Positions 61,825-64,000 of a stretch of 64,000 nt of DNA are shown here, one piece after another (position 1 is the first letter of the stretch; each line of letters starts with the position of its first letter). Location of the stretch: contig CANIGJ010000001.1 of assembly GCA_947467145.1 (NCBI GenBank), positions 124,001 to 188,000 of the forward strand, in the 5' to 3' direction. The translations under genes and the position numbers were made by a program. The stretch is from Rhodospirillaceae bacterium. GTDB lineage: Bacteria; Pseudomonadota; Alphaproteobacteria; Rhodospirillales; UBA2165. The notes beneath the pieces were generated by a model, which was given only the letters and a program-made list of their open reading frames with translations, did not search any database and was not told where the DNA came from.

Positions 61825-62071
61825 AATCCGTTCCCCTGTTAATAACTTTGATGAGCGGAAGCTTATCCGCCCCGGGGGCCGTTTCACCAGACCCCTACTC
61901 GGCTTTTTGCCCGATTAATCATCACCCTATCGTCAGCGTTGTCTTGGTCGTGGCCGTGGGGCGGCGGTTTCGGTCCTGCCCCATAGCCCTGGCCGCTATT
62001 CTCCCATAATAATTGCGGCCTAATCGCGCATTGGTCGTATCCGATGCCCCCTCCAGCCGGTACTTCCCGCC
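61825..62071. other. Intergenic region between two divergent genes
   Basis: About 247 bp between the DLH C start and the PAS-gene start. I see no tRNA, terminator or conserved palindrome. Promoters of both genes should lie here. Confidence 0.5.
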
Positions 62072-64000
62072 ATGACTGACCCGACACGCCAACCGCTGCC
62101 CGCGCCGAAGCCAGAACCGGCGTCAGAATCGGCCCCCGAGCCGACCCATCTGAGCGCCCGGGCACGCTACCGCGACCTGCAGGTCAGCAGTCCTGGCTAT
62201 TACCTGCTCGCCATCGCAGCCAGCGTCGCACTGGCCGTTGCCGCAGCGACCGCCGCCCTCCCGCTCGCCAAGTCCAACACTCAGTTGTTGCAAATGGCCG
62301 CCGCCGGCCTGGTCTTCACCGCCGTCATGATGGTGTTCCTGGTATCCGATCAGCGCCGCGCCATCACGGCGCGCCTGACCCGCGATTTTGCCGAACGCGA
62401 GCGTATTCAAGACGAACTGGCCGAACAGCTCCTGTTCACCCGCCAACTCATCAACGCGATTCCCAGCCCGGTGTTCTACAAGGGGACCGATGCGCGTTTC
62501 ATCGGCTGCAACGAAGCCTTTGAACGATGGATCGGCCGTCCGATCGACGACATCGTCGGCCGCACTGTCTTCGACATCTATCCGCGCGAACTGGCGGAAA
62601 TTCACGTCGATCACGACCGCGCGCTGTTACACGAAGCGGGCAACATCTCCTATCAGGGGCACGCCAAGATCGCCGACGGCTCGGTCCGCGACGTGATGAT
62701 CCACAAAGCGACCTTCACCAAGGAAGACGGCTCGATCGGCGGCATCGTCGGCATCTCGCTCGACCTGACCGAGCATATGCAGAGCGCCGAGCAACTGCGC
62801 CAGGCCAAAGAAGAAGCCGAACGCGCCGCGACCGAGCAGCGTGGCTTCTTCGAGGCGTCGCCGCACGGCATCGTGGTTACGCGCGACCGCAAGTTCATGA
62901 TGTGCAACCACGCCATGGAAAACATCCTAGGCTATGGACCCGGCGAGCTGGTGGGGCAAGATACGCGCATCATCTATGCCAGCGACACGATCTACGAAGC
63001 GATAGGCGCGGAGATGTATCCGGCGATTCTCGCCGGCGGCAGCTTCATCAAGGAGATGCAGACACGGCGCAAGAACGGCGAGGATATCTGGATCAGCCTG
63101 TCGGTGTCGCTCATCGACAAGAACGATCCCAGCCACGGCACGGTCGGCGTTTTCGAAGACATCTCCGAACGCAAGGCCGCCGAAGAAGAACTGCGCAAGG
63201 CCAAGGACGAGGCCGAGCATGCCTTCGCGGAGCAACAAGCTTTCTTGGAATCCTCGCCGCACGGCATCGTCATCAGTCGCGGTCGCCGCTATGTCATGTG
63301 CAATCGCGCATTCGAGGAAATTCTGGGGTACGAGCGCGGCGAATTAATCGGCCAAGAAGCGCGCATCATCTATTACGACGATGCAGACTATGAGGCCATG
63401 GGCAAGAAGCGGCTCGAGACGATCCGCAGCGGCCATACCTTCAGCACCGAAATCTGGGCCAAGAAAAAGTCCGGTGCCGGCGTGTGGATCCACTTGTCGG
63501 TTTCGTTGGTCAACAAAAACGATCCGCACGGCGAAACGGTGGCCGTGGTCTAAGACATCTCACACCGCAAAGCCGCCGAAGCGGAATTGCAGTTAGCGAA
63601 GGAAGAAGCCGAGCGCCTCGCCGTCGAACAGCGTTCGTTCTTCGAATCCTCGCCGCACGGCATCGTCGTCACCCGTGGACGCCGCTTCGTCATGTGCAAT
63701 CGCGCGTTCGAGGAATTGCTGGGCTACGAGCGCGGCGAACTGGACAATTGCGACGCCCGCATTATCTATCACGACGACGCGACCTACCAGGCGCTCGGCA
63801 GCGATATGTTCCATGCGATTCGTGAGGGCCAAACCTTCAGTCGCGAAATGCGCGCACGGCGGAAGTCGGGCGATGACATCTGGATCAATCTCTCGGTCTC
63901 GCTCGTCAACAAGGCCGATCCGCACGGCGATACCGTGGCCGTTGTCGAAGACATTTCGGAGCGTAAGGCCGCCGAAGAAGAATTGCGCAAGGCCAAGGAC
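62072..64000 (+). pseudogene. Membrane PAS-repeat sensor gene with an in-frame stop (3' end outside the window)
   Basis: The first frame runs 62072-63553 (493 aa). A Pro-rich N-terminus, two membrane segments (about residues 40-62 and 70-93), a PAS domain at about 125-250, then near-identical tandem PAS units beginning at FFEASPHGIVV and FLESSPHGIVI. Each unit should end in VVEDISERKAAEEEL; here the codon is TAA at 63551-63553 (GTC TAA GAC ATC) where GAA is expected. The frame then stays open from 63554 to the window edge through another complete PAS unit (FFESSPHGIVVTRG...VVEDISERKAA). One base change (G to T) explains it. The kinase or cyclase output lies outside the window. Confidence 0.8.

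Overview
The window is about 62-65% G+C by eye, densely coded on both strands, and reads like the chromosome of an alphaproteobacterium, probably Rhodospirillales or a relative. Supporting signs are a glycine cleavage operon with split P-protein (gcvT-gcvH-gcvPA-gcvPB), a class II (plant-type) DAHP synthase, a glyQ-glyS-ppdK operon, a heme oxygenase/bacteriophytochrome pair with an HWE-type kinase, and many overlapping stop/start junctions (ATGA, TAATG, TTGA, TGATG). The taxonomic call is inference. I saw no prophage, insertion sequence, CRISPR array or plasmid replication gene.

Layout. 0-18.7 kb is mostly housekeeping: the end of a large membrane protein, the gcv operon, a lipoprotein with a double-CDGSH protein, a TPR-like secreted protein, rnhA, trmJ, cimA, a retropepsin-like protease, an MFS exporter, cysS and nadE. 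18.7-29.2 kb is a catabolic accessory block. It holds an amidohydrolase and a PEP-mutase/isocitrate-lyase-fold enzyme, divergent from an IclR regulator across a pair of 17-bp palindromes exactly 20 bp apart. It also holds an orphan oligopeptide-type solute-binding protein, a fluoroacetate-dehalogenase-like hydrolase with its full catalytic and halide pocket, two tandem single-barrel MetE-like proteins that keep all four zinc ligands, an orphan molybdenum hydroxylase large subunit and a glyoxalase-like protein. The 470-bp gap after this block contains a striking 11-bp-period tandem array (29215-29334).

29.6-45.3 kb returns to core functions (aroG, gor, comB, an antiporter, a cold shock protein, two RcnB/CigR-like paralogues, ppdK, glyS, glyQ), interrupted by one AT-rich HEPN-like gene at 34.1-34.8 kb. 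45.4-53.5 kb holds small membrane proteins, bphP/bphO, an S49 protease, a ferritin-like protein, a TrmN6-like methyltransferase, a polyprenyl synthase and tRNA-Pro(CGG) with a recognisable promoter and terminator.

53.5-61.9 kb is a second accessory catabolic block: a class II amidotransferase, a RidA-like protein, three dienelactone-hydrolase-family proteins, an MFS exporter, a 2-oxoglutarate/Fe(II) oxygenase fused to a cysteine-free thioredoxin-like domain, an AhpD-fold protein and a second orphan solute-binding protein related to the first. The window ends in a membrane PAS-repeat sensor gene whose frame is broken by one GAA-to-TAA-type stop at 63551, with the frame open again to the window edge.

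The best candidate for an undescribed system is the 20.9-29.3 kb block: IclR with dual operators, the MetE-like pair coupled to a dehalogenase, the orphan Mo-hydroxylase, and the 11-bp array.
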